Source: Polytrichum commune
Taxonomy: Eukaryota > Streptophyta > Polytrichopsida > Polytrichales > Polytrichaceae
Assembly (NCBI GenBank): GCA_950295325.1
Contig: OX485803.1
Coordinates: 63,753,554 to 63,813,553 of the forward strand
Direction: 5' to 3'
Length of the DNA: 60,000 nt
Below are positions 14,216-27,171 of the stretch, piece by piece. Both the position numbers and the translations under genes were made by a program. Position 1 is the stretch's first letter. Each line of letters begins with the position of its first letter. Under the pieces are notes generated by a model, which searched no databases, was not told the DNA's origin, and worked only from the letters and a program-made list of their open reading frames with translations.

Positions 14216-15167
14216 CTGATTGTGGGTACAAATGCTAAGGGGAAAGATTGGTCCTAGGGTGGCAGTCTAGTGCTTGTTTATTGTCAAGTTCATGTTTATT
14301 TAGGACAAAATACATGAGGTATTTAGTTTTTATTTGATGTATGTATTGCATGGTTTTTTTGATTGACAACATACGTATGTGTAAGTTTTAAAGTTCTTCT
14401 ATGTTATTTAGGTGTAGAACGCCTCTTACTCATGCAGTTGAGACTTCTAGGGGATTGACTTTCCAGCCCTGTCCACAATTTTTTTAACTAATGTTACTCA
14501 ACACATGCCATTATATGCACACCTACATAAACCACTCAACAATAGCACATAAACGCTGAGCATACTCTCTCACTCACTCGCAAGTGAGTACAATAAGACA
14601 TGCCTTATTCAAAGAGTAGCCTTATTCACACAATTACGTTTGGGTCAATATACTAAGGATAAATACGACGGCTCATTGACTAGGTAGTATACATAGTTAG
14701 AAAGTCAATACTTAACACCTACCAAACACCAACCACTTTGTGCGCATCGACATAAACCACCTAAGTTTAAGGGTTCTTTGAAAAATCTACACAACTTGCT
14801 TTATTGTCACCTTGATATCACTCTAATGGCATTGCACTCATATAAGATTTGCTACTCAGCTTTTGTTTTCCCCAAATAGTTTTTTCTTCTAGAATATGCA
14901 ACAAAATACATGTCGGGCCTCTTGGAAAATATTAACAATAGATTTGTCTATCTTATGTGAAAGAGCACAACTCACATCTCACTTTCACCTCTTATAGTTT
15001 TTGCATCTCAAAAACTTCGATCCTAAAACTGGGGAGGGTGATCTAAGTGATGCACAAGTTCTCACATGTTGGGACAATTCTCAATTGAACCTAATAGCCC
15101 AAATTATGCGTGGAGTTGGAAGCGCCCACAATTATAGAGCAATTATAGGCCACGTGATTTACTCGAG
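14216..15167. other. Stretch without a recognised gene
   Basis: AT-rich sequence. I see no domain, inverted repeat or tandem array. Confidence 0.5.
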
Positions 15168-15175
15168 CCGCTTTC

Positions 15176-15520
15176 CTCGGGGGGGGGGGGGGCAGTGTGT
15201 TAAAAAGTTAAGGATATAGGTGCGAACGACCACTATTTTATAGGGGGGTATTACTTTAATTTTTTTTTATTTTTTTCACATGCTATCATTATGTGATTTT
15301 CTACTTTGGGTTAATAGAAAAATGGCTTGCATTACTTATAATTCCAAATTACCTATTATTCCATATCCTATAGTACTTTAAAGATGTCCAGTGCCATTTT
15401 TGATACCCTATATTACTCTTAAGTCCGTTTATAATTTTTAGCCCCCATGTTTTTAAAATACCCTATCATTTGTTCGCACATATGTTGCTACTCCAACCAA
15501 TGACTACCCCCCCCCCCGAG
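15176..15520. mobile_element. Poly-G-tipped terminal-inverted-repeat element with 8-bp target duplication
   Basis: The element starts CTC followed by 14 G and ends with 11 C followed by GAG, so the ends are inverse. It is flanked by a perfect direct CCGCTTTC (15168-15175 and 15521-15528). A second inverted block lies inside: GTGCGAACGACC on the left and GGTT-less GTTCGCACATATG on the right. It is 345 bp and has no coding capacity. An 8-bp duplication fits hAT-type insertion, but the ends are not typical hAT ends. Confidence 0.75.
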
Positions 15521-15528
15521 CCGCTTTC

Positions 15529-16341
15529 AGACCGTGGGTGGAAGTCACACTTGTGAAGAAGGGTAAATTTAACTAAGCTTGTGCATCTTGCATTGTACAT
15601 CAATACTCGCTAAAAGAAAATTGGTCCATTCCAACCATCTGTTGCAACTTGTCCACTGCAACTCATGGCAAGGAAATGCTTAAATGAATCTATTTGGTTG
15701 CCAACGAGGGTTCTTCATTGTAGTTTTTTACACCCAAAGCTATTAATTATTTGTCTATTCTCGCCATGGTTTGCAATGCGAAGGATGGTTGTTAAAGACA
15801 AGTTTTCTTCTAGTGACTTACACAACTTTCGATAACGGGAGAGAACCACATTGTTCATGGTATTTAGTGTCACTTGCGTAATGATTTTGCGTACCCTATT
15901 TTTTTGAAGTGTATGCTAGGTTACACATATGATGAACAACTTCACCATAAGTGTCACCTCATGACACTTGGCATTCAAGTGTGCTTACTAATATCTTGGC
16001 ACGAGTATGTTTAGTAGTGTTATGAGGTGCATGTCAATAATACACAATATTCTTCAAGTTGACTAAAATATACACAAATGAAATTTGCCATTAGTACACT
16101 AAAAAACATCTTCCCCTTGCATACTGAAACACAAGACTATCATCTAAAGTATCCCAATATGCTACTCTAAATGTCATAATGTAGATTTATTTTATTTTAT
16201 TTTCCACGTAAGGAAGTTATTTATGTTGACGATGGAGTCATATTGGCAAGTAGTAGGTGTGATACTTTGAGACCTCAAGGCATCTAATTCATGCCCTTCG
16301 CAAATAGTGTACGTGATACTAAATATTGTAAACGGTACACT
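15529..16341. other. Stretch with one group A MITE half-end
   Basis: A TATTTAGTGTCACTTGCGT end lies at about 15860-15880. Nothing else is recognised. Confidence 0.45.
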
Positions 16342-16545
16342 GGTTATCCTAATTAGTGTGTGTTATTATTCAGAGGTACACGGTGCAATAATGTCATACT
16401 CATGAGTTAATTTTTTTATTAACGAAAGTTCCTTAGGTTGTTCGGACATTATAAGACTTAAATGTCTTTGCTTGGTAGAATGTTACATTCTATTATAGCA
16501 TCGCATAGCTCCAAATACTAACACGCACTAATAGGGATGATTGAT
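16342..16545. mobile_element. Group B MITE, copy 1
   Basis: Left end GGTTATCCTAATTAGTGTG then TGTTATTATTCAGAGGTAC; right end is its diverged inverse (AGCTCCAAATACTAACACG then CACTAATAGGGATGATTGAT). The interior GTTCGGACATTAT is shared with copy 2. About 204 bp, non-coding. Confidence 0.65.
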
Positions 16546-16599
16546 CGTGTAAGTACACCGTTTATGATCTTTAATTTCATTTACTAGTCATAATTTTGC

Positions 16600-16800
16600 A
16601 ATGCAATAGCTTTTTGCTACAAAGTCCAATTTTTACTTTCAAAGGTTGTATAGGTTGTTCATATAGTATAGAACAAATATGACTCTACTTGGCATAACAT
16701 CACATTCTCAATAAAATAGGTATAGCACCGTGTAATTCTAAATAGTAAGTGACACCAAATACCATAAACGGTGACACTAAATATCATACAAGGTGTAGTG
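16600..16800. mobile_element. A/B-type MITE relic
   Basis: The interior resembles group B (GGTTGTTCATATAGTATAG, then CATCACATTCTCAATA), but the right end is group A (GTGTAATTCTAAATAGTAAG then TGACACCAAAT). This mixed copy links the two groups. Confidence 0.5.
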
Positions 16801-17261
16801 GATTTTGCTCCTATGCAAGAACTTGGCACATTTCAAAGGAGGTGAGCCTACAAAGATTCATCTTTTTTAGCTTGCCGATAAATTAGCAAACTGGAAGACT
16901 TAGTTGTTGGAATTTATATGTGGATGAGGAGACTAGTATGGTGTGTCACTATAGTGCTCATCCTCGAAAGGGGAGAGTAGTATTGCCCCAATGTCCCCTT
17001 GTCTAGTGGGCATCGGGTCATTGACATTACGAACGGACACTTTATTCACGCTGGCCCCTTCAAAGGGACTGGAGTTTCTATCTGGACGAGGAGAAAGTGA
17101 AAAGTTTTTTGAGAAATTTTGGCGTGCGAGTTGAGAGCATGGACATGTCAACCAAATTGCGTATTCAATTGCGTCATGGGAATGGAGGCGGTGGACGTTG
17201 AATGTTGTTGAAGCCTTTTTGTGGTCTCCAAACACGTCGTGAAAAAAAAGGCCCAAGCATT

Positions 17262-17893
17262 TGGTGAGGGTAAGTTTCCATGCGGGTTACTAGATTCTAG
17301 TTAATGGTGGGTCGGAGGTGTTCGCATGCAATGAAGCACGAGCTGTCATCCAACCACGATTTGGTGGTTTGTTAGGATGTGGAGGGTCATGGACACGGGC
17401 CGCTAGACTCTCATGCGCCCACTAAGAGTTTCAAGCCTGCAAGCGATGGTCACCATAGGATTAATGTTTGTTTTCAGGAGGAAGAGGAGGAGGAGGTTTT
17501 AACGTGGAGGAGGAGGTTAGTAGGTGGGCCAACATTTGAGAAGATGAGAGTAGCTACATTGTTTTGTCTAATTAGTGTGGGTTATCATTCAAAATTACGT
17601 ATCGCTATAACATCTTACCGAAATCATTATTATTTTTACCAACCAAGTTATATCATATTCTTCGGTGTGCACACTAACTACTTATGTCATTTGGGTAAAA
17701 ACAATGATACTCTCGGTAAAATGTTATGGCAATGTGTACCTCCAAATGACAACCCACGCTAAATAGACGAAGAAACAATGTAGTTGACACATATGAACCC
17801 TACCCCCACCAAATTCCCTCTACATTTGGGTGAGTGTGTCTTTTATCACACTAGAATTTGGTGGACGAGTGGCCCACATGAGAACTCACCCTA
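17262..17893. mobile_element. Group G terminal-inverted-repeat element, copy 1, interrupted by a group C MITE
   Basis: The left end GGTGAGGGTAAGTTTCCATG is matched in inverse on the right by CATGAGAACTCACCCTAAG, with further paired sequence (ATTCTAG) inside. Copy 2 at 53085-53510 lies in the opposite orientation and lacks the group C insert. Without the insert, this copy is about 400 bp. The open frame across part of it is broken by the insert and is not a gene. Confidence 0.7.
17554..17783. mobile_element. Group C MITE, copy 1, nested in group G
   Basis: The ends are CTACATTGTTTTGTC and, inverse, AAACAATGTAG. Next inward come TAATTAGTGTGGGTTATCAT and its inverse AATGACAACCCACGCTAAAT. Arms are about 60 bases and the element 230. 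The matching sequence at 53.2 kb is uninterrupted, so the borders are supported by an empty site. Confidence 0.8.
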
Positions 17894-20800
17894 AGTAAGT
17901 AGCCGGTGCCGCTTTCAAGCTTAGAAGTTAGTTGGAGCATCGGTTGGGTCTTTCAACACTTTCTTTATATTGTTTATTTACTTATTGAATGCAGATGAGC
18001 TAGCACGCCCTCGTTCAAGGGGAACCCAACTGCAATAACAGAATTCTTTAAGCACCCACAATTTTAAAATGGTCATAAAATGACTTCTCCTCGGCCTCCA
18101 TAAAAGATCCGTGGTCATGAACACGTAGGGAATGACGCTTGAAGTTGTAGTGGTTCAGCATATTTGGAGGGCCATTCTTTTACTTTCTTTCATGTGAAGA
18201 AGAATATTAACTTCATCTACTGCATCATCAGATGTACGGTCGGAGTCACTCTTCCCAATTGCATTTATTATGAGTCACTGGAATTCGATTACTACTACTA
18301 ATTCCGGCCAACTACTAATCACCCTTTCAGTGTCCCGGGTGGTTATTGGGCATAACAGTCAAATTCTTCGTGTTTCCAAGTCCAACCGGATTACATGTTG
18401 TGGTGATCGTTCAGTGTTTCTTTGTCAATTCGAGGCATGTTCCATTGCATTCCTCTAGAATGATTGGCAAATTTTCTTCAAGTCTTGAACTTCAACCGGT
18501 TATTTGCTCAAACTCGACTAGTTTAGATAGATAGAAACTCCGGATGTCTTTGAAGGCTTGCGTGAATAAAGTGTTTGTTCGTAGTGTTAATGATCTAGTG
18601 CCCATGACCAATTTGTTTGTAAACTAGTGGTCACTCCTCCTTGCTCATTGCATATGTTTCTTCTACACTAATATGTACAGTTAGGTTGTCCCGCACTCAA
18701 ATATGACCAAGGTAAGGAAGAACTAGCTCGTTCTAGAATCACGTCGGTGTACTGAGAACACCGATGTTTAATTCATTCTATTTCATTTTTATTATGCCCC
18801 GTGTTAATTTCTAGCTATTTCACAGTATTTTGAATAGTCATTGTCACCGTATCAAAATAGATGAATTACCTTTTTGTTATTCTAGTTGCTATAGGGATGA
18901 ATAACCCAATTTGTAAGTTCTGTAGTCTAATTTGGACCAAGGTAAATGCACAGGTAAAGAGGCAACCTATTCGCAAAGGCAAGCTAATTGTGCATATCAA
19001 TGTAAGTATTCGAAGCATTATGGAAGATGAAAAACTTGCCAAGGAGTCGCTTGACATTCATGTGTACTTAAAGTACCTAGCCCGTGACATGTGAAGGGCT
19101 AGATGTTCTTTGTTATTCATCTCGTTGTCTTGTGATTCCCACCGATATTAGAGTTAACCATAAAGTCGCATAAAATGGAGACTAGCTCGAGTTTAATGAA
19201 AGAGCCTCCCATATTTTCCCACTCCCAACATGTGTGTGAGTGACATGTAAAAAACTAGCGAGAGAAGTCATTTTGCTCCACTTTGAGGCAACAACAATTT
19301 GAGGAAGTTATTTTCTTAAGCTTGATTATATGTGGGGAGTATAGAAGTGATGACATTTACAAAGAGATGCATGTGCACATAGGTGGCAAAGATAGTGAGG
19401 AGATTCTCAGTTACATAAGCATAAAACATGTCAACATCTAAAACTCAAAGAAGCCTTCCCAAGACTTTCAAGTTACACTCAAACAAAAGACCATTAGCGG
19501 AATTCAATCCCAATTCATCCCCATAGTTTACAATCCCATTGTTAGCCTTGAAGGATGTGGCATGAAAATCAATCCAATTCTAGTAAGCATAGTGCCAAGA
19601 TTTATAGGGTATTGTAGTATTTTGAACAAACTAAGAGGTTCAACCATTGTGGTAAAAAAGTTGTATAGAAAAGAATGCAAAAGAAGCTTGGGGTTTGTGG
19701 CGTTTGTGTTAACTCGTCCATCATGGATGAAGGTGCTCTAGTAAAAAACAAGTCTGCCACAAGGTTGAGGACTGGTTAATTATAGCAAGACCCAATGAAA
19801 CCCAGCTAAGGTCTCTAATGCCATTTCCGGAGTCTAATACTCTAAAAGCAATCATTTCCAAGCCATAAGACAATAAATTACGTTTTCACCTTCCTAATGG
19901 ACAAGTTTACGTAGACACTCAGAACCCCTAGCCATTCAAAGATGGGTTGAAACACTTAGGGGGTCAATGAACAGGGAGAACTGACTGCTAGTTACAAATG
20001 AGTTGGTTGGTGTCCAAGACTTCAAGAAGATTACCGGTCATTTTAGAGTAATCTATATAATATACCCACATGAGTTAGAGAACGTCCGAAAGATGTCAAC
20101 ATATAACAAGTTAGACTTGGAAACACATGGATTTTGACGAAACATGTCCACATATATTCCCGGACACTATAAGGAATTCCCTTTTTCATGTCTGACTTCT
20201 GTGTGGGAACACATAAATGACACAAATTATAAGTTAGCTAGCTTGTGTTTGTTAGATTGCCTAATGCCGACACGGGATGTTGTAGGCATTGTACTTGTAT
20301 GGTGGACCATAGTGCCCAAGTCTAACAATAATTTAAGTGAAGTTGCGGTAGTTTCTTCCAATTGAGCAAACAACACATTGAGCTTTAAAAGAGTTTATAA
20401 GTTATTTATTTATAAGGTGCAGTTGGCAATTCGGGTTGGGAAATCCTACGAGATTTGGGTTCTACTTATGTACATATATATATACACACAAAGTGCACAC
20501 CTCCCAATGCATGGAATTGCAACCGTAGTTTCTAGAGGCCTTTAGAAGGTGGTCCAATGTGCAAACTTCCAAGGGCCTCTTTGGCATCGACTTTAGCAAC
20601 ACGAGAATGACATAGTGAATCGCGAAACTGCGTATATATAAAAGGCTCCTTCCTCGAAGATTCACGTTATATAATCATAACCCCGTGATCCGTAATAAAC
20701 TGCTCCTAGGTAACAATTGTCATGGATGTTCCTAGAATTGGGATACAATAAAGTCAACAAGCGAACATAGCCCTTACTTGGACTTTGAGGATTTGTCCAT

Positions 20801-22910
20801 TCGTGTTTTCTTTCAAAACGTGTATGTGTGAGATATGATCTCAAATACACATAATTAATACTACAATTTTACGCCGGTTCCCATCAAGAAGCCATAGTTG
20901 ATGACCTATGTACATCATAACAATTTGACAAGTTGATTGAATCGCGTGTAAGAAGGTCGCACTACAATGTACACTTGAAAACTCCTAACAATGATCCCAA
21001 GCGTTTAAACTCATAAAAGCATTGTCCCCATCCGCGTAACGAAGTTCTTCTTCTTCTTCGGATCGGATTGTCGCTCATGGCAATTACTTATGTGTACTTC
21101 CCCTTGAAAACTAGGGTTAGAGGCCCTAGCCATTTGACCCGAGCCACCGTACGTGTTTTTGGAAAATCGTTAATTGCCACTTGGCGCTCCGGTGTGAAAC
21201 GACATTGCATGGCATTTGACATAAAAAGTGGACGAGGCCACCCGGATCCCGGCACGTGGCATCGATTTCCACCTACAAAACTCCGCATTGTCGCAATTGC
21301 ATGTATTCTTATTTTGTATGTTTTGCCTTGAGCAAGGGTTTGTCCCTTCCCAAGAGAAGGTAAGTAAGGGACGGTGGGAAAAAGGTGGGAAAAGAGGGGG
21401 GGGGGGGGGGGAAGAAGGAGCTAGCTAGGCTAGCAAAGTTAATTAAAAGCAGCCGGAGGCAAAATGCCAACTCCAGCTCCATGGGAGCCTCGGGCCTCGT
21501 GCAATCTTTGTTGGTATTGCCTGCATTCTTCGGTTTCTTGGCAATTGAGGTTCCGACAACGGGGATCGTAAAATAACGCAAGTGAAATAATAATAATAAG
21601 GTAAGGCACCCGAGGACCGATTCTTTGGGACACCCTTTTGGGGGGGGGTTGATTCATGCAAACAATGCCAAGTATGCAGCCTAGCCGCCACATCATTGAC
21701 TTGCTTACTCACCGCTCCGCTTTGAGGGCTCGTGTATTGGAATCGGTGCCTCGTGCCCAGGCCCCAAGAACCGTTGCCACATCTCCCCAAACCCTAAAAA
21801 GTTTGAAGTTGGACTAGCTAGCTAGCCGATCCGCGGCCGGGCTCCCCGTCCCTTCCCTTGTGGACTTGTCACTCCCGACTTCGCATTTGCATTTGCGCGG
21901 TTGAAAGTCCGAGACACACATCTCATACTCGACAAGGCATTCGACCGCCACAAAGCTCGGACGTTTTCAAACGCTCGCGAAACCTCCGCTCGCTTACTTA
22001 CGTGCCTCCCAAGGTCCACCGTGTTGTACCTACCCACCATCTACGTGCCTACCTACCTACCTCATGGATTGTTCACCTATTCCATGTGGTGCTTACATGG
22101 CGTTTCCGAGGGTCGTTTTTTGGTTGTGTCGAAACGAGGAATAAAGGTTAGACAAAAGTATCGCAAATGAAGAAGGCCTAGCATTTTTTTCTCTTCTTCT
22201 TGCGATATGTTGTTAGTGCAATATGCGGCCGTCAAATGTGTAGCACAAATTTGTGGCAGCCATGTAAGTTGAATGTGAAAACATTGAAAACTTCTAATAG
22301 CTTGCTTTTATTTTTTCATTTTGAAACACATTTGTCTTTGGAAAACTGTCATGAATCTTGAAGTTGTCTAGCAAGGCTCGTGTGGGATGAGTCATCCATG
22401 ATATGTGTTACTAGACCCCCTAACATGGTTGCCACAATTCCTAAGTGCTTTGATGGGTTACATGTTTGTAGTTTGTGTCTAAGTTGTTGCATGCGTGGAC
22501 TTTCTTACTTTGGGGTTTTTAGGCTATCAATTTTGGAGTCACGTCATTTACAAATACTTCAATGTGTTCTCAAACAAACGTGTTCAAGGGGCAACCCTTG
22601 AGTAGCTTAGGGCTAACATGTCAAGTTCACGTTGGTGAAAACACCAATATAATGTCTTCTCTTTCAATGTGTTTTTTACCTTCGCAATGGATGGATTTAC
22701 GTAGACACCACAAAGAAAAATGGTTTGGTTCTACATTCCAACTCAACATGAATCATTGCCTCATTGTCATGACTATCTAGATGAAGAAGCCCACCTTCTG
22801 AACATGATGCAACATCTCTACCCTAAAATTTGATTTGTTTTTTATTTTTTATTTTAAAAAAGAAACGTGATTAGAGTAAGAGAAAGCGGGCTCCCATTCA
22901 CATCGGTACA
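17894..22910. other. Long stretch without a recognised gene
   Basis: It contains a monomer of the 67-bp repeat (18460-18535, CTTCAACCGGTTATTTGCTC), a TATA-like TATATATAAAAGGC at 20631-20645, and a GC-richer block at about 21060-22150 with a run of about 16 G near 21397-21412. The GC-richer block has several frames, none of which I can match to a protein family. Confidence 0.4.
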
Positions 22911-23132
22911 ACTACATTGATTATCCCCATAGTGTGTGTTACTATTTGAAGTTACAAGGTGCAATAACGTCATATTCATGAGTCTAATTTTTACGAATGA
23001 AAATTCAATACATTGTTCGGACATTATTAAACAAAATTCACTTTCCTTGGTGAAATATTACATTCTCATTATATACTTATAACATTGTGTAATTTTGAAC
23101 AATAACACACACTGATTGGGATAATCAGTGTA
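22911..23132. mobile_element. Group B MITE, copy 2
   Basis: Left end ACTACATTGATTATCCCCAT then AGTGTGTGTTACTATTTGAA; right end inverse, TTGAACAATAACACACACTG then ATTGGGATAATCAGTGTA. The interior has GTTCGGACATTATTAAA as in copy 1. About 222 bp. Confidence 0.75.
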
Positions 23133-23389
23133 CCACCAATGTCGTTTTTTGTTATTTATTTATGACTACCTTGATGGGATCCGGGGATATACATAGTAAG
23201 TGGTTTTGGTCCCCATGCGTGAGAAATATTGGTAGTAAAGCCTCTCCCAAGCAATAAACGTCAAAATTGTGGTTTGAGGTAACACTAAACTACTAGAGGA
23301 CAGTGGGGAAGTACCCAAAACCGAATGGAATGATTTACGGTTCGATTCCCAACCATGAATTATTCTCTCTACGTGACCCAATCTCATGT

Positions 23390-23950
23390 TTTGGGTTGTC
23401 ACAATCTCATGGTCATGGCTTTTGGCTCGTGTGTGAAGGGACCCTTGGTTTGCATACTATTAGCCAAGTTCACTCCGATGTGTAAATATTGTTTTCATTT
23501 AAATATTATACTATCTTTTCATAAATAGGAGTCATGCCAAATTAGTGCACTCGGGGTCATTTGAGATGAATCGGCAACAAATCTACATGGGTTCAAGTTT
23601 TTTTTTATCTTGGAGGGATGAGAGGTATGCTCGTATACGACAATTCTTTCTTTCCTTGCAGAATGAAGTTTGTTACTTTATCATGGTAATTGAAATGATT
23701 CCATGGAAAAAGGAATTATTGTATGTGAGCGTATCTCTTGTTCATTCAACATGACAGCCTTGACATGGGATGCAACCCGGGTGCTATTAATTTTAGTTGA
23801 TTATGCACCGAAAACAAATTTAAGGACTACAAATTAGCCTAGTCCATGTCATCTGAGATGAATCGGCCACAAACTTAATAGGGGGTCAAGTTCTTATGTT
23901 GGATGAACAATAGGTATTTTTGTATGCTTCGATGTGTCTATGAAAATACC
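23390..23950. mobile_element. Fragments of groups D and E
   Basis: A group D right end lies at 23397-23452 (CTCATGGTCATGGCTTTTGG then CTCGTGTGTGAAGG). Group E pieces follow: GGGATGAGAGGTATGCTCGT at about 23616-23635, an inverse piece near 23720-23755, and TCATCTGAGATGAATCGGCC at about 23848. The pieces suggest two broken group E elements. Confidence 0.5.
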
Positions 23951-25718
23951 TTGCACGAATTAGGGCGTAAGTATCTAGTTTAGGTTGGATTTATATTAGG
24001 ATATGGGTCAGTATGATTTCCTAACACATGTTGAGGGGGCTAATAGTAAACAATGACCCCTTATAAGTTGAATGTTGATTCATCCTAATTTAAGCTCACT
24101 AAACTAAGTTGGGGTATCTGATTTTGATTTAAGGATTATTTAATTTAAGATAATAATAATAAGATTCTACAATAGAATTTAGTGTTTTCATCCTCCCTTC
24201 CCCTAGTTTGTCCCCCCTCCTTGTTAGTTGTTGTGAACATTTAGTCAATCCGGGTCCAATAAATATGGGGTCCAACACACCTTGTGAATGGAACTTACTT
24301 TTAACTCGCTACAAGCACATGTGACCTAGGCAACTCAACTTGTGTCAGTGAAACATTTAACATGTCACTAGAAAATATAGTATTATGAAATTGTAGTAGG
24401 TTTGCAAGAAAATTTGCAAATCTACAAGTTTATGTAAGTAGACACCATAATCTCATGGCTCTCACCTTATCCGCTAGAGACCAAAGCAAAGTCACCCCAA
24501 TATCACCTAAAACAATTCATTCATATTTAGAAGTCTAGTTAAGTACATCGACACCTATTATGGAATGAAATTGAAATTGAAATTCAGGAAGCCGAAAAGG
24601 CTAATGGGGTTGAAAGTACATCATGATGGTTTCAAACCAACTAATTCTCTTTCTCTAGAGTGGCGGAGTGCGATAGCCTTCGTGAGATGGAGGCTAATAT
24701 CAACTCAATGGCCCAATTAAAAGAGAGACTTGAGGCTCCCCAAAAATACATTCTCAAATAGTGATGAAAAAATAACCTTTTGTGGGCTTATACAGGGAAC
24801 ATTCCAACATGAAACGTGCCTTATTTTCAATTGCACTTTAGGAGCAAAAGTGGCATAGTCTAGTATCTCTAGAGATAGGGATAGTTGTCCATCATCCAAT
24901 TTCAATGGCTAATCTATGGTTTGAGGTGGAGTGTTCGGGAATAATCTTGTGTTGTGGTGATGTCAATGGTTGCTTCAAGTACAATTAACATTTGAATTTG
25001 AGAAATCCTTGAGAGTGGAGGTAATCTAGTTTCTTCCATGAGAGATGGAAAGAGTACCACTCTTTAGCAAGAATGGCCTTCTTGATATCACCACATGTTA
25101 TTTTCGATGTGGTTGGGTTGTCATGGGTGTCTCAATGAGATAGACCCCATGATGTCTTCCACATGGTTGTCAATTTGTGCAAGGTGTTAAAATCCATGTT
25201 TGGCCATGTGTCGAGAAAGTGAGGTTGCTTTACCAACCAACCAAGAGGGGGATATGTGGGTGACCCATTGTTGAACACCTACATTGAGCTTGAGAGTGTG
25301 CAATTCTACGGGAAGTTCTCCAAATTTAGCCAACAAAACATGATAGGTTGTCAAAGAACGCACTTTGACATGAGACACCATGTACATCTTCATGCCCTTC
25401 TCAAGAACCTTCTAGTGAGAGTTTTTTCAAGTTGCATGCCTAACTAAAGCCTTGAATAGATGGGATTTGAGTTCTCAACATGTGACTCCGACTACTTCTT
25501 CTTTCCTTAAAGTGCCTTATGGTAAATCTCACCGTACATATGGAAGTTTTGTAGAAATATGATTCTTCATACATTTTATTAGCAATCCATACGTCCAAAA
25601 TCATAATAATAAAACGTAAATGTACATGTTGATATCGTCGGACAAAATAAACTTGCATGGACAAAAAACGCATGCCTTGGCTTGAGGGGTCGATTAGTCC
25701 TCCGAAGGCTTAAGACCA
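23951..25718. other. Stretch without a recognised gene
   Basis: AT-rich sequence; no domain, tandem array or clear inverted repeat seen. Confidence 0.45.
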
Positions 25719-26220
25719 AGGGCCACTTCACACACGAGACTGAGAGCCCTTGGCCATCACACTTCAAGCACTCTCATTGGTGGGAAAGGCGGAGCTGGTC
25801 CAAGTTCGCTTCACACTACACTTGAGGTACCAACAGAGTATGTGAATGCAAGATGGATGTGAAGTCTACATGGATTCCTACATGGCATCGAATGGATCAT
25901 GTTTCATGGTCTCTTGGACGATTTTCAAAAACCACCCGTTGGAGGTAGGCCTACCACGAAACCAGGAGACCATGGCACTCCAAACGCTCACAACCGTTGG
26001 TTTATTCTATTTTACCATGCGTAACGACTTGCATGAATAGAAATCTATTGAAATAGCATTTGATTGAGGACCCGATCACACATGACTTCACACTACACTT
26101 GCAGGTCCATGACCACACTACATGATGTTGGAGGTGTCTTGGGATCGGCCTTTGGACACTTTCTTTTGGGCTCTCACAATTTCATGGTCACGGCTCTTGG
26201 CTCGTATGTGAAGTAGCCCT
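25719..26220. mobile_element. Group D MITE, copy 1
   Basis: Left end AGGGCCACTTCACACACGAG; right end inverse, CTCGTATGTGAAGTAGCCCT. Arms of about 20 bases differ at two positions. The interior carries the group D block CTACATGGATTCCTACATGG. About 500 bp, non-coding. The GGGCC..TTCACAC ends resemble those of the Tourist-like element at 6911-7591. Confidence 0.7.
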
Positions 26221-26686
26221 ACATTCCACTTGATCGCATACGGTTCGATTAAAGTTGTCACACGGATATACCATTTCATGAAGTTCACGTCAACTCTCTT
26301 TAAAAAAATCTCTCTCTCTCTCTCTCCATTTAAGTTACATGGCTCGTGACTCATTGCATGATGTTTTCGTAGTGGATCCGGGAGAGGGAGGGGACACTAT
26401 TGATAAGCGCCGGGGATCCAGGGCAATGCCCCCGGGACGCGGGTCAGGTGGCGGTGCCCGATTTTGCCGTTTGTTGCTCTTGCTGTCACTAAGAGCCCAG
26501 GACTTAAATTAGATAACGTCACTCCACGTCAATGAACGGGGTGAACCAACCGCCACACTGCTTTCGTCCAAGTATCTTAGTGTGGGATACCATTTGGAGT
26601 TGACGTGTTGCAATCATATTTTACCGACATTGTTGTGGTTTTCTACCAACAAAGCTATCATATTCTTTGATGTGCATAGCCAAGTG

Positions 26687-26778
26687 ATTTGGACGAACCA
26701 ACCCATACACTCGTTCTATGTTGGATGCCTAAACCCTTGCCTCCAAGGAACCACTGTACATGTTGGTTCGCCCCAGCC
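26687..26778. repeat. Group H hairpin repeat, copy 1
   Basis: Nearly identical to 40781-40872 over about 90 bases. Its outer arms are inverse (GAACCAACCCATACACT with CACTGTACATGTTGGTTC, imperfect). The shared centre reads GGATGCCTAAACCCTTGCC then TCCAAGGAACC. Confidence 0.8.
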
Positions 26779-26783
26779 TAACT

Positions 26784-27171
26784 AAGTACACTAAACATGA
26801 TATTTAGTGTCACTACAATAACTTTTCGGAGACATTTCTTAGAAATAAGTGAACAAATGTTGTCATGGATGATGAATGCGTTCATCCATTGGCCAAAAAC
26901 CATGCCTTCTCTTGTCAGCAACTTGTGATGAAATATTATCATGGATGGATGAGAAGTCACTTGGTAAGTGAACAATAATTGCAACACTGTAAATCTATAG
27001 CCCCCCCCCAAATTAAAAATTAAAATTAAATTAAAAAATTAAAAAATACAAAGAATCACAAGTAGTGTTGGGTTAACATTTAGTGTTGGTGGCACTACAC
27101 CACGGTTTACAATCAGTAATTGAGCAAGAGATTTAGAATTGGTGACACTAGATACCATGTTTAGTGTACTT
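26784..27171. mobile_element. Group D-prime MITE, copy 1
   Basis: The left end AAGTACACTAAACATG then ATATTTAGTGTCAC is inverse to the right end GTGACACTAGATACCATG then TTTAGTGTACTT. Arms of about 30 bases match closely. Part of the interior is inverse to a half-copy at 30353-30460. Nested in group C copy 2. Confidence 0.7.

Noticed and set aside
17379-17762. Open frame of 127 codons
   Set aside because: It crosses the border of a group C MITE inserted in a group G element, and the uninterrupted copy at 53 kb does not keep the frame.
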